Source: Hydractinia symbiolongicarpus (Eukaryota > Cnidaria > Hydrozoa > Anthoathecata > Hydractiniidae). Taken from it: a stretch of 64,000 bases of DNA. Location of the stretch: contig NC_079879.1 of assembly GCF_029227915.1 (NCBI RefSeq), forward strand, positions 6,758,001-6,822,000. The letters are read 5' to 3'. The notes beneath the pieces were generated by a model. It made no database searches, was not told the origin of the DNA, and saw only the letters and a list, made by a program, of their open reading frames with translations. Each line of letters opens with the position of its first letter. Position 1 is the first letter of the stretch. The position numbers were made by a program, and so were the translations under genes. Shown here piece by piece: positions 1-12,840 of the stretch.

Positions 1-3000
1 AACTGCATGTCAAGTCGATATTTATCACTTCATGCCTGCATCGTAATGGACATACTTTTGCAGTTTTCGTAATTATGTCAAAAACTAATCTGCAAAACCG
101 GACTAAGACAAGTAAATACTTGAGGCAATGGTATCTGTAAACAAAAAATTACCCCATGAAATATGGAAATGTTTACTTAAGCAAAACACAATTCGTAAAG
201 AAAGCAATGTCTTGCGAAACAGTGCATATTTGACGTTATGAAATCACCTTATTAAAATCACTTCATTTTGGTTGATGTTCAATTGCAAAGTACCGAGCGA
301 TAAGTAAAATCTATGTTGACCAAGAAAGTAAAAAGAACTAAGTAAAGAGTACTGTTTTTTGTGTTTGTACTTTCGGGCATTCTACACTTATGCTTCGATA
401 TAAATTATTATGGAAATATTATAAGAAACCAAGCTTGCATAACAAAAAAGTTTGTGTAAAGCTTTCATGCTTAAAAGCAACAGTATCAGCTTAGGTAGCT
501 ACAAGCTCTTTGTTTCCAGACCCATAGCAATTTTCTTTTAGTCCTGGCTTAAATTTTCAGTTATATGTTATAGCCTACTGCTATTATAGTTCTTTATGTT
601 CATGGTCAGGAGTGGTCAGAAATAGTTAGAAAATCTTCACAAAAACTGCCCCTTAGCCTGTTTGATCATGCAAAGATATTATCTCTGTGTATTCTCACTT
701 TCTTATATGTGAAGAACAATTGTGAAAAATCTCTTTAAAAATGATGTCAATGAAAATCCCTTCGCACCGAAATAAAAAAAACTTCGATCTCCCTAAATTA
801 ATATCACTAAACCTTAGCAAAACTGCTATTTATATAACCACAAAGCTGTGAGAACATTCTATATTGATACATTCGTGACCGTAATCTTGACTGTAATTCC
901 TAATTTAGACAATATAGGGGCAAGCTATTGACGACAAAGGAGTGCGTAAATATATTTCTGAAACAATAACCGGGTCGAAGAAAGGTTTGTCTGGCAAAAT
1001 GTTTGGCCGAATTTTTTTGTATGATAAGACAGAGGTGATTTCATAAAAAAGGGACAACGGAGTAGAATTCAATTATAACTTGTTACACGATATATAAGTT
1101 ATATTTCAATAAAAAAAATTTCGAATGATGCTACTTAATTCTTGGACCACTACCACTTGGTAAGCAAGCATATTCTTGAAATCCAGTGACAAATTCGCAT
1201 ACAAAATTAGCACATCCAAAGCAAGAATTCGGATCATGAAAATTACATGTCTTGAAAAACACTTCGTTACAATCCAATTGTGTTGTTGTTGTTGTTGGAA
1301 AGGTGCCGTGTTAGAAACCTGTTGTTGGAAAAGGCGGAACGGTTAATAATTTTCTCTAATACAATGTCTGAGTTTTGCAAAATTGACTGATGTTGGAAGT
1401 TACTTTTCGTATTTATAGCAATCTAGTTTCCTTGTAAAACAAGACTGCCACATATCTTTGAATTGTAATAAGTTATACGTATTCATACTTACAGGTGCAG
1501 CCTTAACAAACATGGAGATTGATAGTAGCAACATGAATAATAAAGCAAGCTTCATCATGGCTAGCAATTAAAAAATTAAAATTAATAAAATCGATAACTA
1601 AAAAAATAAAATATATATATGGGATTTTCACTACAGTTTTTAGCAACAACAACAAAAAGTTTCTGAAATGTTAAAAGCTATACTATTTTTTGGGTTTAGA
1701 AAATATTTTTAATATGCACAGTAACATTTATAGCTTGGATAAACGAGATCATTAACGATTTTGCCACGAAATAACTTTTGTATTTCTACCTCTTTTAAAG
1801 AAAAAATTGAATGTAAATATCTGGGTAAGATATGCGACACAAAGCAACGTGACTTATAAGAAATAAAAGAACTACCTAATTCTGCACTTACTTCTACTTT
1901 TATAAAAAAAATCTATTATTTGTTTATCTTTCTTTCACAAACCGACTAGCAGTAATAACTGCTTCTATATAAATTAATCGATCTATGATAAGGTTTATAT
2001 ACATACATACAAGTATGTGGAGGAGGGGCATAAAATTCCAAATGTGTTACTAAGGTGGATTACAACTTCAGTTACTGTTTTTCCTTTTTGTTTGTTAATT
2101 GTAGGTCGGACCCAATTACGATCATCGTTTTCACCTTTCCATCCACCATAACCACCTTAAATAACCTTTGATATAGCCTTATCTTCCTCATCTCAAAAAA
2201 TCTACCGCATCTCTCGCAATTACAGAAATGCAGTCAATTGGATGACTACTGCCCATTGACGTCAACATATTTAACCGCTCTAGCGCTTCTGTCAACTGTA
2301 AACTTTGCTTTGCAAAGGTTGATGTCAACTGTAGCACCTCCCACTTCTCCTCCGCCAAAAATTATCGACTTTAGCATAGCCCTACTCTTAATAGTCCACG
2401 TTATTTGAGAACAGTCCCTAGCAATAAAATCCACTACAATCGTACTAATTAATATAAACATTTCTACTTCTTGTAAACGTCATCTTTAACATATGCCTGT
2501 TTGTTACAGGACGCGCATGTTTCACTTATTAACTAACAAAATTGTTTAAAAATGTTTAAAATATTTACAGCAGATAACTTACTGGTTACCTAGTTAATTA
2601 TAGATATAGCAATTGATTATATTTGTCGCAAAAGCATTGAGACTAACGAATTTTTTATGAAAGTTGCTTTCTGGACATTCGAAAGACTCTCGTTTTTCCT
2701 ATCTCAATGTCAAAATATTGTTAGCAAGATTCTCTGGTATTCTGTAACAAGAAGAGAGTTTTTTAAAACAAATTTCAACTCCATTTGTTTCAATATATTA
2801 TTCGTACCATCTGTTTCTTTTTTGGTTTAGCTGTCCATGTTATGATTTTCTGAGCTATAATAATCAGTATTTAAAAATAATAAATAAAATGTAGTTCGTA
2901 TCAACTTTCTTACAATAATAAAATTAAGTTTTTGAATTAATTGAGATAAAACGAAACATGACAGTAAAAATGTGAATTGATATCCTATATCATAAAAGAA

Positions 3001-3731
3001 AAAAAAGGATGGAGAAATTTTATTTTATGTTAACAATGATCAGTCATTACTACAACATGATTATTATTGAAATAGTGCCGATACAGATCTTCCCACTGTT
3101 AATGCATAAAAAAATCATTGCCAACATTTACATTAGCACTTCAACTTTTTGTAAATTAAAATGTCTTTTTTACAGCTGTAATTATTATAAAATCATTTCT
3201 GGACACATTTCTAATATAATACTGTTTGTAGGGATAAAATGAGGTAGCAGATAAAAAGAAAGCCTTTGTTAAGACGCATCCGTGATAAAAAAAGAACTTA
3301 TACCATTAAAAATACTCTGAAGTCGAAACATATTTTTAACAGGCAAAGATATCACAAAACAAAATAAAATTATTGTTCGTCTTTTTTATCCGTGAAAAAA
3401 TCATATCTATCTGAATTTGTAAAGCTTAGCAAACTTGCTCCCTAATAAGTTCACCGTTTTAATTATATTATATACGTTACGCAGTGCTCTCACAAACAAC
3501 TGTTAATTCTAGGCCAATTTTTCTGCGAATCTTTTTATAAAAACTGCGAATTCTGAGCTTTATTTTTTTATTATTAATTTGCTTTTATATTTTTCGTTGC
3601 GTTCACTTTGGTATTAAAATTTCAATTTATTCTAATTTCACACACATAGAAAACATATTTTTAAATCTTATTATATAAGTTGCTAATATAAGATTGAAAT
3701 TTTTCCTAAAGAAATTTAATTGATAAACAAC
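1..3731. repeat. Tandem segmental unit 1 (3.73 kb)
   Basis: First of three direct tandem copies. The unit opens with AACTGCATGTCAAGTCGAT, and the same sequence recurs at 3732, 7367 and, slightly changed, at 12778. Units 1 and 2 are nearly identical over their full length, with scattered substitutions and single-base gaps. The only convincing gene in the unit is the minus-strand cysteine-rich peptide gene. The rest is AT-rich sequence with no supportable gene. Confidence 0.95.
1131..1558 (-). pseudogene. Cysteine-rich secreted peptide gene, copy 1 (frameshifted)
   Basis: Same two-exon structure as copies 2 and 3. Exon 1 (1493-1558) encodes a signal peptide starting MMKLALLFMLL and ends at a GTAAGT donor. 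Exon 2 (1131-1318) should encode a threonine-rich stretch and the six-cysteine domain. Exon 2 is 188 bases here against 189 in the other copies. A run of four A (plus strand, near 1300) is only three A long, which shifts the frame just before the Thr-rich stretch and destroys the cysteine domain. This is either a true pseudogene or a homopolymer sequencing error. Flanking splice sites and the stop position are otherwise unchanged. Confidence 0.75.
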
Positions 3732-6700
3732 AACTGCATGTCAAGTCGATATCTATCACTTCATGCCTGCATCGTAATGGACATACTTTTGAAGTTTTCG
3801 TAATTATGTCAAAAACTAATCTGCAAAACCGGACTAAGACAAGTAAATACTTGAGGCAATGGTATCTGTAAACAAAAAATTACCCCATGAAATATGGAAA
3901 TGTTTACTTAAGCAAAACACAATTCGTAAAGAAAGCAATGTCTTGTGAAACAGTGCATATTTGACGTTATGAAATCACCTTATTAAAATCACTTCATTTT
4001 GGTTGATGTTCAATTGCAAAGTACCGAGCGATAAGTAAAATCTATGTTGACCAAGAAAGTAAAAAGAACTGAGTAAAGAGTACTGTTTTTTGTGTTTGTT
4101 CTTTCGAGCATTCTACACTTATGCTTCGATATAAATTATTATGGAAATATTATAAGAAACCAAGCTTGCATCACAAAAAAGTTTGTGTAAAGCTTTCATG
4201 CTTAAAAGCAACAGTATCAGCTTAGGTAGCTACAAGCTCTTTGTTTCCAGACCCATAGCAATTTTCTTTTAGTCCTGGCTTAAATTTTCAGTTATATGTT
4301 ATAGCCTACTGCTATTATAGTTCTTTATGTTCATGGTCAGGAGTGGTCAGAAATAGTCAGAAAATCTTCACAAAAACTGCCCCTTAGCCTGTTTGATCAT
4401 GCAAAGATATTATCTCTGTGTATTCTCACTTTCTTATATGTGAAGAACAATTGTGAAAAATCTCTTTAAAAATGATGCCAATGAAAATCCCTTCGCACCG
4501 AAATAAAAAAAACTTCGATCTCCCTAAATTAATATCACTAAACCTTAGCAAAACTGCTATTTATATAACCACAAAGCTGTGAGAACATTCTATATTGATA
4601 CATTCGTGACCGTAATCTTGACTCTAATTCCTAATTTAGACAATATAGGGGCAAGCTATTGACGACAAAGGAGTGCGTAAATATATTTCTGAAACAATAA
4701 CCGGGTCGAAGAAAGGTTTGTCTGGAAAAATGTTTGGCCGAATTTTTTTGTATGATAAGACAGAGGTGATTTCATAAAAAAGGGACAACGGAGTAGAATT
4801 CAATTAAAATTTGTTACACGATATGTAAGTTATATTTCAATAAAAAATTTTTCGAATGATGCTACTTAATTCTTGGACCACTACCACTTGGTAAGCAAGC
4901 ATATTCTTGAAATCCAGTGACAAATTCGCATACAAAATTAGCACATCCAAAGCAAGAATTCGGATCATGAAAATTACATGTCTTGAAAAACACTTCGTTA
5001 CAATCCAGTTGTGTTGTTGTTGTTGTTGGAAAAGGTGCCGTGTTAGAAACCTGTTGTTGGAAAAGGCGGAACGGTTAATAATGTTCTCTAATACAATGTC
5101 TGAGTTTTACAAAATTGACTGATGTTGGAAGTTACTTTTCGTATTTATAGCAATCTAGTTTCCTTGTAAAACAAGACTGCCACATATCTTTGAATTGTAA
5201 TAAGTTATACGTATTCATACTTACAGGTGCAGCCTTAACAAACATGGAGATTGATAGTAGCAACATGAATAATAAAGCAAGCTTCATCATGGCTAGCAAT
5301 TAAAAAATTAAAATTAATAAAATCTATAACTAAAAAAATAAAATATATATATGGGATTTTCGCTACAATTTTTAGCAACAACAACAAAATGTTTCAGAAA
5401 TGTTAAAAGCTATACTATTTTTTGGGTTTAGAAAATATTTTTAATATGCACAGTAACATTTATAGCTTGGATAAACGAGATCATTAACGATTTTGCCACG
5501 AAATAACTTTTGTATTTCTACATCTTTTAAAGAAAAAATTGAATGTAAATATCTGGGTAAGATATGCGACACAAAGCAACGTGACTTATAAGAAATAAAA
5601 GAACTACCTAATTCTGCACTTACTTCTACTTTTATAAAGAAAATCTATTATTTGTTTATCTTTCTTTCACAAACCGACTAGCAGTAATAACTGCTTCTAT
5701 ATAAATTAATCGATCTATGATAAGGTTTATATACATACATACAAGTATGTGGAGGAGGGGCATAAAATTCCAAATGTGTTACTAAGGTGGATTACAACTT
5801 CAGTTACTGTTTTTCCTTTTTGTTTGTTAATTGTAGGTCGGACCCAATTACGATCATCGTTTTCACCTTTCCATCCACCATAACCACCTTAAATAACCTT
5901 TGATATAGCCTTATCTTCCTCATCTCAAAAAATCTACCGCATCTCTCGCAATTACAGAAATGCAGTCAATTGGATGACTACTGCCCATTGACGTCAAAAT
6001 ATTTAACCGCTCTAGCGCTTCTGTCAACTGTAAACTTTGCTTTGCAAAGGTTGATGTCAACTGTAGTACCTCCCACTTCTCCTCCGCCAAAAATTATCGA
6101 CTTTAGCATAGCCCTCCTCTTAATAGTCCACGTTATTTGAGAACAGTCCCTAGCAATAAAATCCACTACAATCGTACTAATTAATATAAACATTTCTACT
6201 TCTTGTAAACGTCATCTTTAACATATGCCTGTTTGTTACAGGACGCGCATGTTTCACTTATTAACTAACAAAATTGTTTAAAAATGTTTAAAATATTTAC
6301 AGCAGATAACTTACTGGTTACCTAGTTAATTATAGGTATAGCAATTGATTATATTTGTCGCAAAAGCATTGAGACTAACGAATTTTTTATGAAAGTTGCT
6401 TTCTGGACATTCGAAAGACTCTCGTTTTTCCTATCTCAATGTCAAAATATTGTTAGCAAGATTCTCTGGTATTCTGTAACAAGAAGAGAGTTTTTTAAAA
6501 CAAATTTCAACTCCATTTGTTTCAATATATTATTCGTACCATCTGTTTCTTTTTTGGTTTAGCTGTCCATGTTATGATTTTCTGAGCTATAACAATCAGT
6601 ATTTAAAAATAATAAATAAAATGTAGTTCGTATCAACTTTCTTACAATAATAAAATTAAGTTTTTGAATTAATTGAGATAAAACGGAACATGACAGTAAA

Positions 6701-7366
6701 AATGTGAATTGATATCCTATATCATAAAAGAAAAAAAAGGATGGAGAAATTTTATTTTATGTTAACGATGATCAGTCATTACTACAACATGATTATTATT
6801 GAAATAGTGCCGATACAGATCTTCCCACTGTTAATGCATAAAAAAATCATTGCCAACATTCACATTAGCACTTCAACTTTTTGTAAATTAAAATGTCTTT
6901 TTTACAGCTGTAATTATTATAAAATCATTTCTGGACACATTTCTAATATAATACTGTTTGTAGGGATAAAATGAGGTAGCAGATAAGAAAACCTTTGTTA
7001 AGACGCAAAAAAAAGAACTTATACCATTAAAAATACTCTGAAGTCGAAACATATTTTTAACAGGCAAACTTGCTTCCTAATAAGTTCACCGTTTTAATTA
7101 TATTATATACGTTACGCAGTGCTCTCACAAACAACTGTTAATTCTAGGCCAATTTTTCTGCGAATCTCTTTATAAAAACTGCGAATTCTGAGCTTTATTT
7201 TTTTATTACTAATTTGCTTTTATCTTTTTTGTTGCGTTCACGTTGGTATTAAAATTTCGATTTATTCTAATTTCACACACATAGAAATCATATTTTTAAA
7301 TCTTATTTTATAAGTTGCTAATATAAGATTGAAATTTTTCCTAAAGAAATTTAATTGATAAACAAC
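3732..7366. repeat. Tandem segmental unit 2 (3.64 kb)
   Basis: Second direct copy. It lacks a block of roughly 90-100 bases near its end that unit 1 carries around 3340-3435, and otherwise follows unit 1 closely. It holds an intact copy of the cysteine-rich peptide gene. Confidence 0.95.
4862..5290 (-). CDS. Small secreted six-cysteine peptide, copy 2 (two exons)
   Basis: Exon 1 is 5225-5290 and encodes 22 residues: a start MMK, a hydrophobic core and an AAP end typical of a signal peptide. It closes on a strong donor (CCT then GTAAGT). Exon 2 is 4862-5050, follows an acceptor ending CAACAG, joins in phase 0 and ends with TAG. The predicted precursor is 84 residues. After the signal comes a short linker with five consecutive threonines, then six cysteines spaced C-X7-C-X7-C-X2-C-X4-C-X10-C, then a Gly/Pro/basic tail. 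Odd-sized gaps and the CxxC pair suggest three disulfides. I do not recognise the family. It may be a defence, mucus or venom-type peptide, but nothing in the sequence decides this. The forward-strand open frame over exon 2 is a shadow. Confidence 0.72.
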
Positions 7367-8551
7367 AACTGCATGTCAAGTCGATATTTATCACTTCATG
7401 CCTGCATCGTAATGGACATACTTTTGCAGTTTTCGTAATTATGTCAAAAACTAATCTGCAAAACCGGACTAAGACAAGTAAATACTTGAGGCAATGGTAT
7501 CTGTAAACAAAAAATTACCCCATGAAATATGGAAATGTTTACTTAAGCAAAACACAATTCGTAAAGAAAGCAATGTCTTGTGAAACAGTGCATATTTGAC
7601 GTTATTAAATCACCTTATTAAAATCACTTTATTTTGGTTGATGTTAAGTGCAAAGTACCGAGCGATAAGTAAAATCTATGTTGACCAAGAAAGTAAAAAG
7701 AACTGAGTAAAGAGTACTGTTTTTTGTGTTGGTTCTTTCGGGCATTCTACACTTATGTTTCGATATAAATTATTATGGAAATATTATAAGAAACCAAGCT
7801 TGCATCACAAAAAAGTTTGTGCAAAGCTTTCATGTTTAACAGTAACATCATCAGCTTAGCTAGCTACAAGCTCTTTGTTTCCGTAGCCATTTTCTCTTAG
7901 TCCTGATTTAGTTTACCAGTTATATGTTAGTTATATACCAGTTATAGTTCTTTATGTTCATGGTCAGGAGTGGTCAGAAATAGTCAGAAAAACTTCACAA
8001 AAACTGCCCCTTAGCCTGTTTGATCATGCAAAGATATTATCTCTGTGTATTCTCACTTTCTTATATGTGAAGAACAATTGTGAAAAATCTCTTTAAAATG
8101 ATGGCAATGAAAATCCCTTCGCACCGAAATAAAAAAATCTTCGATCTCCCTAAATTAATGTCACTAAACCTTCACAAAACGGCTATTTATATAACCACAA
8201 AGCTGTGAGAACATTCTATATTGATACATTCGTGACCGTAATCTTGAGACTAATTTCTAATGTAGACAATAAAAGGGCGAGCTAATGACGAGAAAGGAGT
8301 GCCTAAATATATTTCTGAAACAATAACCGGGTCGAAGAAAGGTTTTTCTGGCAAAATGTTTGGCCGAATTTTTTTGTATGACAAGACTGAGGTGATTTCA
8401 TAAAAAAAAGGACAACGGAGTAGAATTCAATTAAAATTTGTTACACGAGATATAAGTTATGTTTAGATAAAAGAAAATTTCGCCATAGCCCATCATCTGA
8501 ATATTCACTCTTTTAATGTTTACAAATAACCATTCGAGGTTTCAAATTATT

Positions 8552-8950
8552 CTACTTAATTCTTGGACCACTACCACTTGGTAAGCAAGCATATTCTTGA
8601 AATCCAGTGACAAGTTCGCATACAAAATTAGCACATCCAAAGCAAGAATTCGGATCTTCAAAAGTACATGTCTTGAAAAACACTTCGTTACAATCCAATT
8701 GTGTTGTTGTTGTTGTTGGAAAAGGTGTCGTGCTAGAAACCTGTTGTTGGAAAAGGCAGAACGGTTAATAATGTTCTCTAATACAATGTCTGAGTTTTAC
8801 AAATTTGACTCAATCTAGTTTCCTTGTAAAACAACACTGCCACATATCTTTGAATTGTAATAAGTTATACGTATTCATACTTACAGGTGCAGCCTTAGAA
8901 AACATAGAGATTGATAGTAGCAACATGAATAATAAAACGAGCTTCATCAT
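8552..8950 (-). CDS. Small secreted six-cysteine peptide, copy 3 (two exons)
   Basis: Paralog of the 4862-5290 gene. Exon 1 is 8885-8950 (22 residues, signal peptide, GTAAGT donor) and exon 2 is 8552-8740 (62 residues plus stop). The junction is phase 0. All six cysteines and their spacing are kept, as are the five-Thr linker and the C-terminal tail. Differences from copy 2 are single amino-acid changes: in the signal peptide, in the linker (Asn to Ser/Thr), between cysteines 2 and 3 (Asn to Thr, His to Glu) and after cysteine 5 (Phe to Leu). Intact reading frames in two diverged copies, with every cysteine preserved, argue for a functional coding gene. The function is not recognised. Confidence 0.72.
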
Positions 8951-9687
8951 GGCTAACAATTAAAAAATTAAAATTAATAAAATCGATAACTAAAAAAATA
9001 AAATATATATATGGGTTTTCACTACAATTTTTACCAACAACAACAAAAAGTTTCAGAATGGTAAAAACTATACTATTTTGTGGGTTTAAATTATCTCGGT
9101 AAGATATGTGACACAAAGCAACTTGACTGGTAATAATTATGAGAACTACCTACCACTAAATTTTGCACTTACATCTTTTTTTTAAAAAAAAATCTATTAT
9201 TTGCTTATCTTCCTTTAGTCAAAAAACAAACCGACTAGCAGTAATAACTGCTTCTATATAAATTAATTGATCTATGATAAGGTATATATACATACATACA
9301 AGTATGTGGAGGAGGGGCATAAAATTCAAAATGTGTTACTAAGGTGGATTACAACTTCCGTTACTGGTTTTCCTTCTTGTTTGTTAATTGTAGGTCGGAC
9401 CCAATTACGATCCTCGTTTTCACCTTTTCATCCACCATAACCACCTTATATAACCTTTGATATAGCCTTATCTGCTTTATCTTAAAAAAAATCTACCATA
9501 TCTCTTCCAATTAAAGAATTGCACACAATTGGATGACTACAGCCAATTCACGTCAACATTTTTGACTGCTCTAGCCATTCCGTCAACTCTAAACTTTGCT
9601 TTGCGAAGGTCGATGTCAACTGTAGTATTACCTCCCACTTCTCCTCAGCCAACATTAGTAAACTTTAACATACACCTCCTTCTATTA

Positions 9688-11430
9688 CCCAGTAAACACA
9701 AAGACGTCTTAAAGACGTCTTTTCTCGTCTCTAATCTCGTTCAAAAGAAACGTCTTAAAGACGTTTTTATTTGGTCTCCGTTAGACCAGTTATATCTCAT
9801 TCTAAAGAAACGTCTCAAAGACGTCTTTATTTGGTTTCTGTAAGACCAGTTATATCTCGTTCTAAAGAAACGTCTCAAAGACGTCTTTATTTGGTCTCTG
9901 TAATACCAGTAAAATCTCGTTCGAAAGAAACGTCTGAAAGACGTCTTCATTTGGTCTCTGTAAGACCAGTAAAATCTCGTTGAAAATAAACGTCTCAAAG
10001 ACGTCTTTATTTGGTCTCTCTAGACAAGTATAATCTCGTTCGAAATAAATGTCATCATTTCAAAGATAATTTCACAAGAAACAAATAACTACGTTATTTT
10101 TTTTGCTTATTCGCAATAATTGGCGTAGAAATAAACGCTTTTGATATTTACGAATTTTTTATACAGAGGTAGCCAAAAATTCGAATTAAATTTGTCCAAA
10201 AAAGGATACATTTTACAATGAAAATAGCGTTCGAAATACCACATAGAATAAACTTGTAAAGAACATCGTTCTATTTCAACAAATGTTGCATTTGACGTTT
10301 ACTTTTGAACAAAAATCAATAATTTGCTCCATAACACAACAAGTAAATAGTAGCTAAAGCAAAAGGCTGTATTTATCCGAGATATGAATAGACAATAAAG
10401 AAAATATTTTGCTGATTAAAAGTAAGTATCTTAAATATTTTTGTACTTTCTCGGGCAGAAACATTTGTGATTTTTGGTTTTCAAGGGGAGCTTTCATCAA
10501 TACTTGGGAAAATAATACTTTAAATGCTTAGTTTTAGCTTCACTATCCCTTCCCCTTCAATTGCACGTTACACATGGTCTAAAGTTTTAGACCTATAAAG
10601 TTTGGTATTGAAAAAAAAAAACAGTAGCTACTTTATATATTGGCGTACTGACTGAAATGCATTTTATTAAAGGATTGTTTGGAATATTTTTTCAAAGAAT
10701 AAACACATCATCCAACGTGCACAATATGCACATATATTTTACAAGCAGAGCTCAGACCGAAGTGTTAGTGATTGGCGAAAATAAATTGACGCTGTTGTTC
10801 AAGACAACCTTCAAAGATACTAACTGTTATTGTTCATGGTCAACAATTTTAATTTTGTAGTATTACACTGTATATTTTGTGTTATACATGCACGTTTTTT
10901 TATAAGCAAAACAGCTTCAAATGCTTGATTGTTGCTTATCTGTTGCTCATTGAACATTCATCTTTTAGAACAAGAAAAGTTTCCTAAAGTAACGATTTTG
11001 TTTTCGTTGTTGTTTCTTATATAAAAGCTTGTATGTGATATCATTTTATTCTGATTAAACTGTTTTTTATATAAATGATAAAAATATAATTTTTCTATTA
11101 AATTCTTCATCATCGTTTTCTTAACCCTTTTTTTGTTTTGGTTTGTCACATCTCCATCAGAATTAAAATTACTAAAATCTTAGTACGCATAGGCTAAAAT
11201 TATTTGAAGCAGGCCTGCCTTGGCAGTATAACGTTTAAAAGAGACTAAATAAAGACGTCTTTAAGACGTTTCGGTATCTACGGGAACGTCTCAAAAACGT
11301 CTTTAAAACGTCTTTTTACGTTTCTCAAAGACGTCTTTACGCGTTACGCTTTTAGACGGGTCAAAGACGTCTTAGAGACGTCTCATCTGGTCTCCAAAAG
11401 ACGTTTTTAAAACGTCTCGTGTTTACTGGG
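9688..11430. mobile_element. TA-flanked terminal-inverted-repeat element (non-autonomous)
   Basis: The element begins CCCAGTAAACAC and ends with its exact complement GTGTTTACTGGG. It is flanked by TA on both sides (9686-9687 and 11431-11432), as in Tc1/mariner-type insertions. Both ends are dense in the palindromic motif AAAGACGTCTT. The left end contains a 60-bp tandem array, the right end irregular copies. The centre (10060-11200) is AT-rich and I see no transposase. Tandem units 1 and 2 show the uninterrupted site, so the boundaries are supported by comparison. Confidence 0.85.
9730..10050. repeat. 60-bp tandem array in the left end of the element
   Basis: Five to six copies with an exact 60-base period. 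Each contains AAACGTCTCAAAGACGTCTT followed by TTATTTGGTCTCTGTAAGACC and related sequence. The motif GACGTC makes each copy partly palindromic. The regular period creates long open frames on both strands, which are not genes. Confidence 0.93.
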
Positions 11431-12777
11431 TAGTGGACGTCATTTGAGAGCAGTCTCTAGCAATAAAAATTCACTGTAAACGTACTAATTAACATAATCA
11501 TTTCTACTTCTTGTAAACGTCATCTTTAACATATGCCTGTTTGTTGCAGGCTGCGCATATGCACTTATTAACTAACGAAAATGTTTATAAATGTTTAAAA
11601 TAATTACAGCAGATAGCTTGTTGGGTACCTACTTAATTGTCGATAAAGCAATTGGCTATACATGTGCGAAAAAGCATTGAGACTAACGAACTTTTGACAA
11701 AACATTCTCCCTGTACATTTGACAAACAATCGTTACTCCTATTTCAATGGCAAAATACCGTTAGTGAGTTTCTTTGGTCTTCGGCAATACAAAGAGGTCT
11801 TTTTTTAAAACAAATTTCTGTGCATTTGTTCCAATATATTATTGACATCATCTGTTTCTTTTTTCGGTTTTGTCGCGCATTTTGTGTTTTTCTGAGCTAA
11901 CAATCAATATTCAAAGATAATAAATAAAATGTAGTTCGTATCAACTTTTTTATGAGAATAAAATTAAGTTCTTGATCTAATTGAGATGAAACGGAACATG
12001 ACAGTAAAAAAGTAGATAGGTTTCCTATATCATAAAAGAAAAAAAAGGATGGAGAAATTTTATTTTATGTTAACGATGATCATTCATTACTACAACATGA
12101 TTAATACTGAAATAGTGCCAATACAGATCTTCCCACTGTTAATGCATAGGAAATATCATTGCCAACATTCACATTACTTCAACTTTTTGTATATTAAAAT
12201 GTCTTTCTAACAGTTGTAATTATTTTAAAGTCATTTTTGAACATATTTCTAATATAATACCGTTTGTAGGGATAAAATTTGGTAACAGATAAAAAGTAAG
12301 ACACCTTTTTTAAGACGCATTTGTGATAAAAAAACAACTAATACCACTGAACATATTCTGAAGTCCAAAACATATTTTTAACAGGCACAAATATCACAAA
12401 ACAATATATAATTATTATCTGTTATTGTTATCTGTGAAAAATCACATCCATCTGAAATTGGAAAGTTTAGCAAACTTACTTCCTAATAAGTTCACCGTTT
12501 TAATTATATTATATACGTTACGCAGTGCTCTCACAAACAACTATTAATTCTAGGCCAATTTTTCTGCGAATCTCTTTATAAAAACTGCGAATTCTGAGCT
12601 TTATTTCTTTATTATTAATTTGCTTTTATATTTTTCGTTGCGTTCACTTTGGTATTAAAATTTCGATTTATTCTAATTTCACACACATAGAAAACATAAT
12701 TTTTAATCTTGGTCTATAAGTTGCTATTCAAATATAAAATTAAAATTTTTCCTAAAGAAATTTAATTGATGAACAAC

Positions 12778-12840
12778 AACTGCATGTCAAAGCGATATCT
12801 ATCATTTCATGCTTACAGTGATGGACATACTTTTGCATTT
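12778..12840. repeat. Truncated start of a fourth tandem unit
   Basis: The opening sequence of the unit recurs here with a few changes and runs for about 60 bases, to the 'acatacttttgca' stretch. Homology then stops. This marks the right-hand breakpoint of the tandem array. Confidence 0.8.

Larger units (their letters stand above)
7367..12777. repeat. Tandem segmental unit 3 (5.41 kb, enlarged by an insertion)
   Basis: Third direct copy and the most diverged. Its extra length is explained mainly by the 1743-base element at 9688-11430. Removing that element restores the unit 1/2 sequence across the junction: the block ending near 6115 in unit 2 continues as the sequence from 11433 onward. Small indels relative to units 1 and 2 occur around 7840-7940 and 8460-8550. 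Confidence 0.93.

Noticed and set aside
2246-2461. Minus-strand frame shared by units 1 and 2
   Set aside because: In unit 3 the homologous sequence has a stop and is cut by an insertion. Two frames are open at once, and there is no domain or splice logic.
3009-3242. Plus-strand 77-aa frame shared by units 1 and 2
   Set aside because: Low-complexity Ile/Tyr-rich translation of AT-rich DNA. Conservation is explained by recent segmental duplication, and the unit 3 copy has diverged.
4907-5122. Plus-strand open frame repeated in units 2 and 3
   Set aside because: Antisense to exon 2 of the cysteine-rich peptide gene. Its poly-Cys run is the complement of the Thr-rich linker codons.
9741-9998. 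Overlapping open frames on both strands in the 60-bp array
   Set aside because: They are produced by the 60-base period (a multiple of three), not by a gene.
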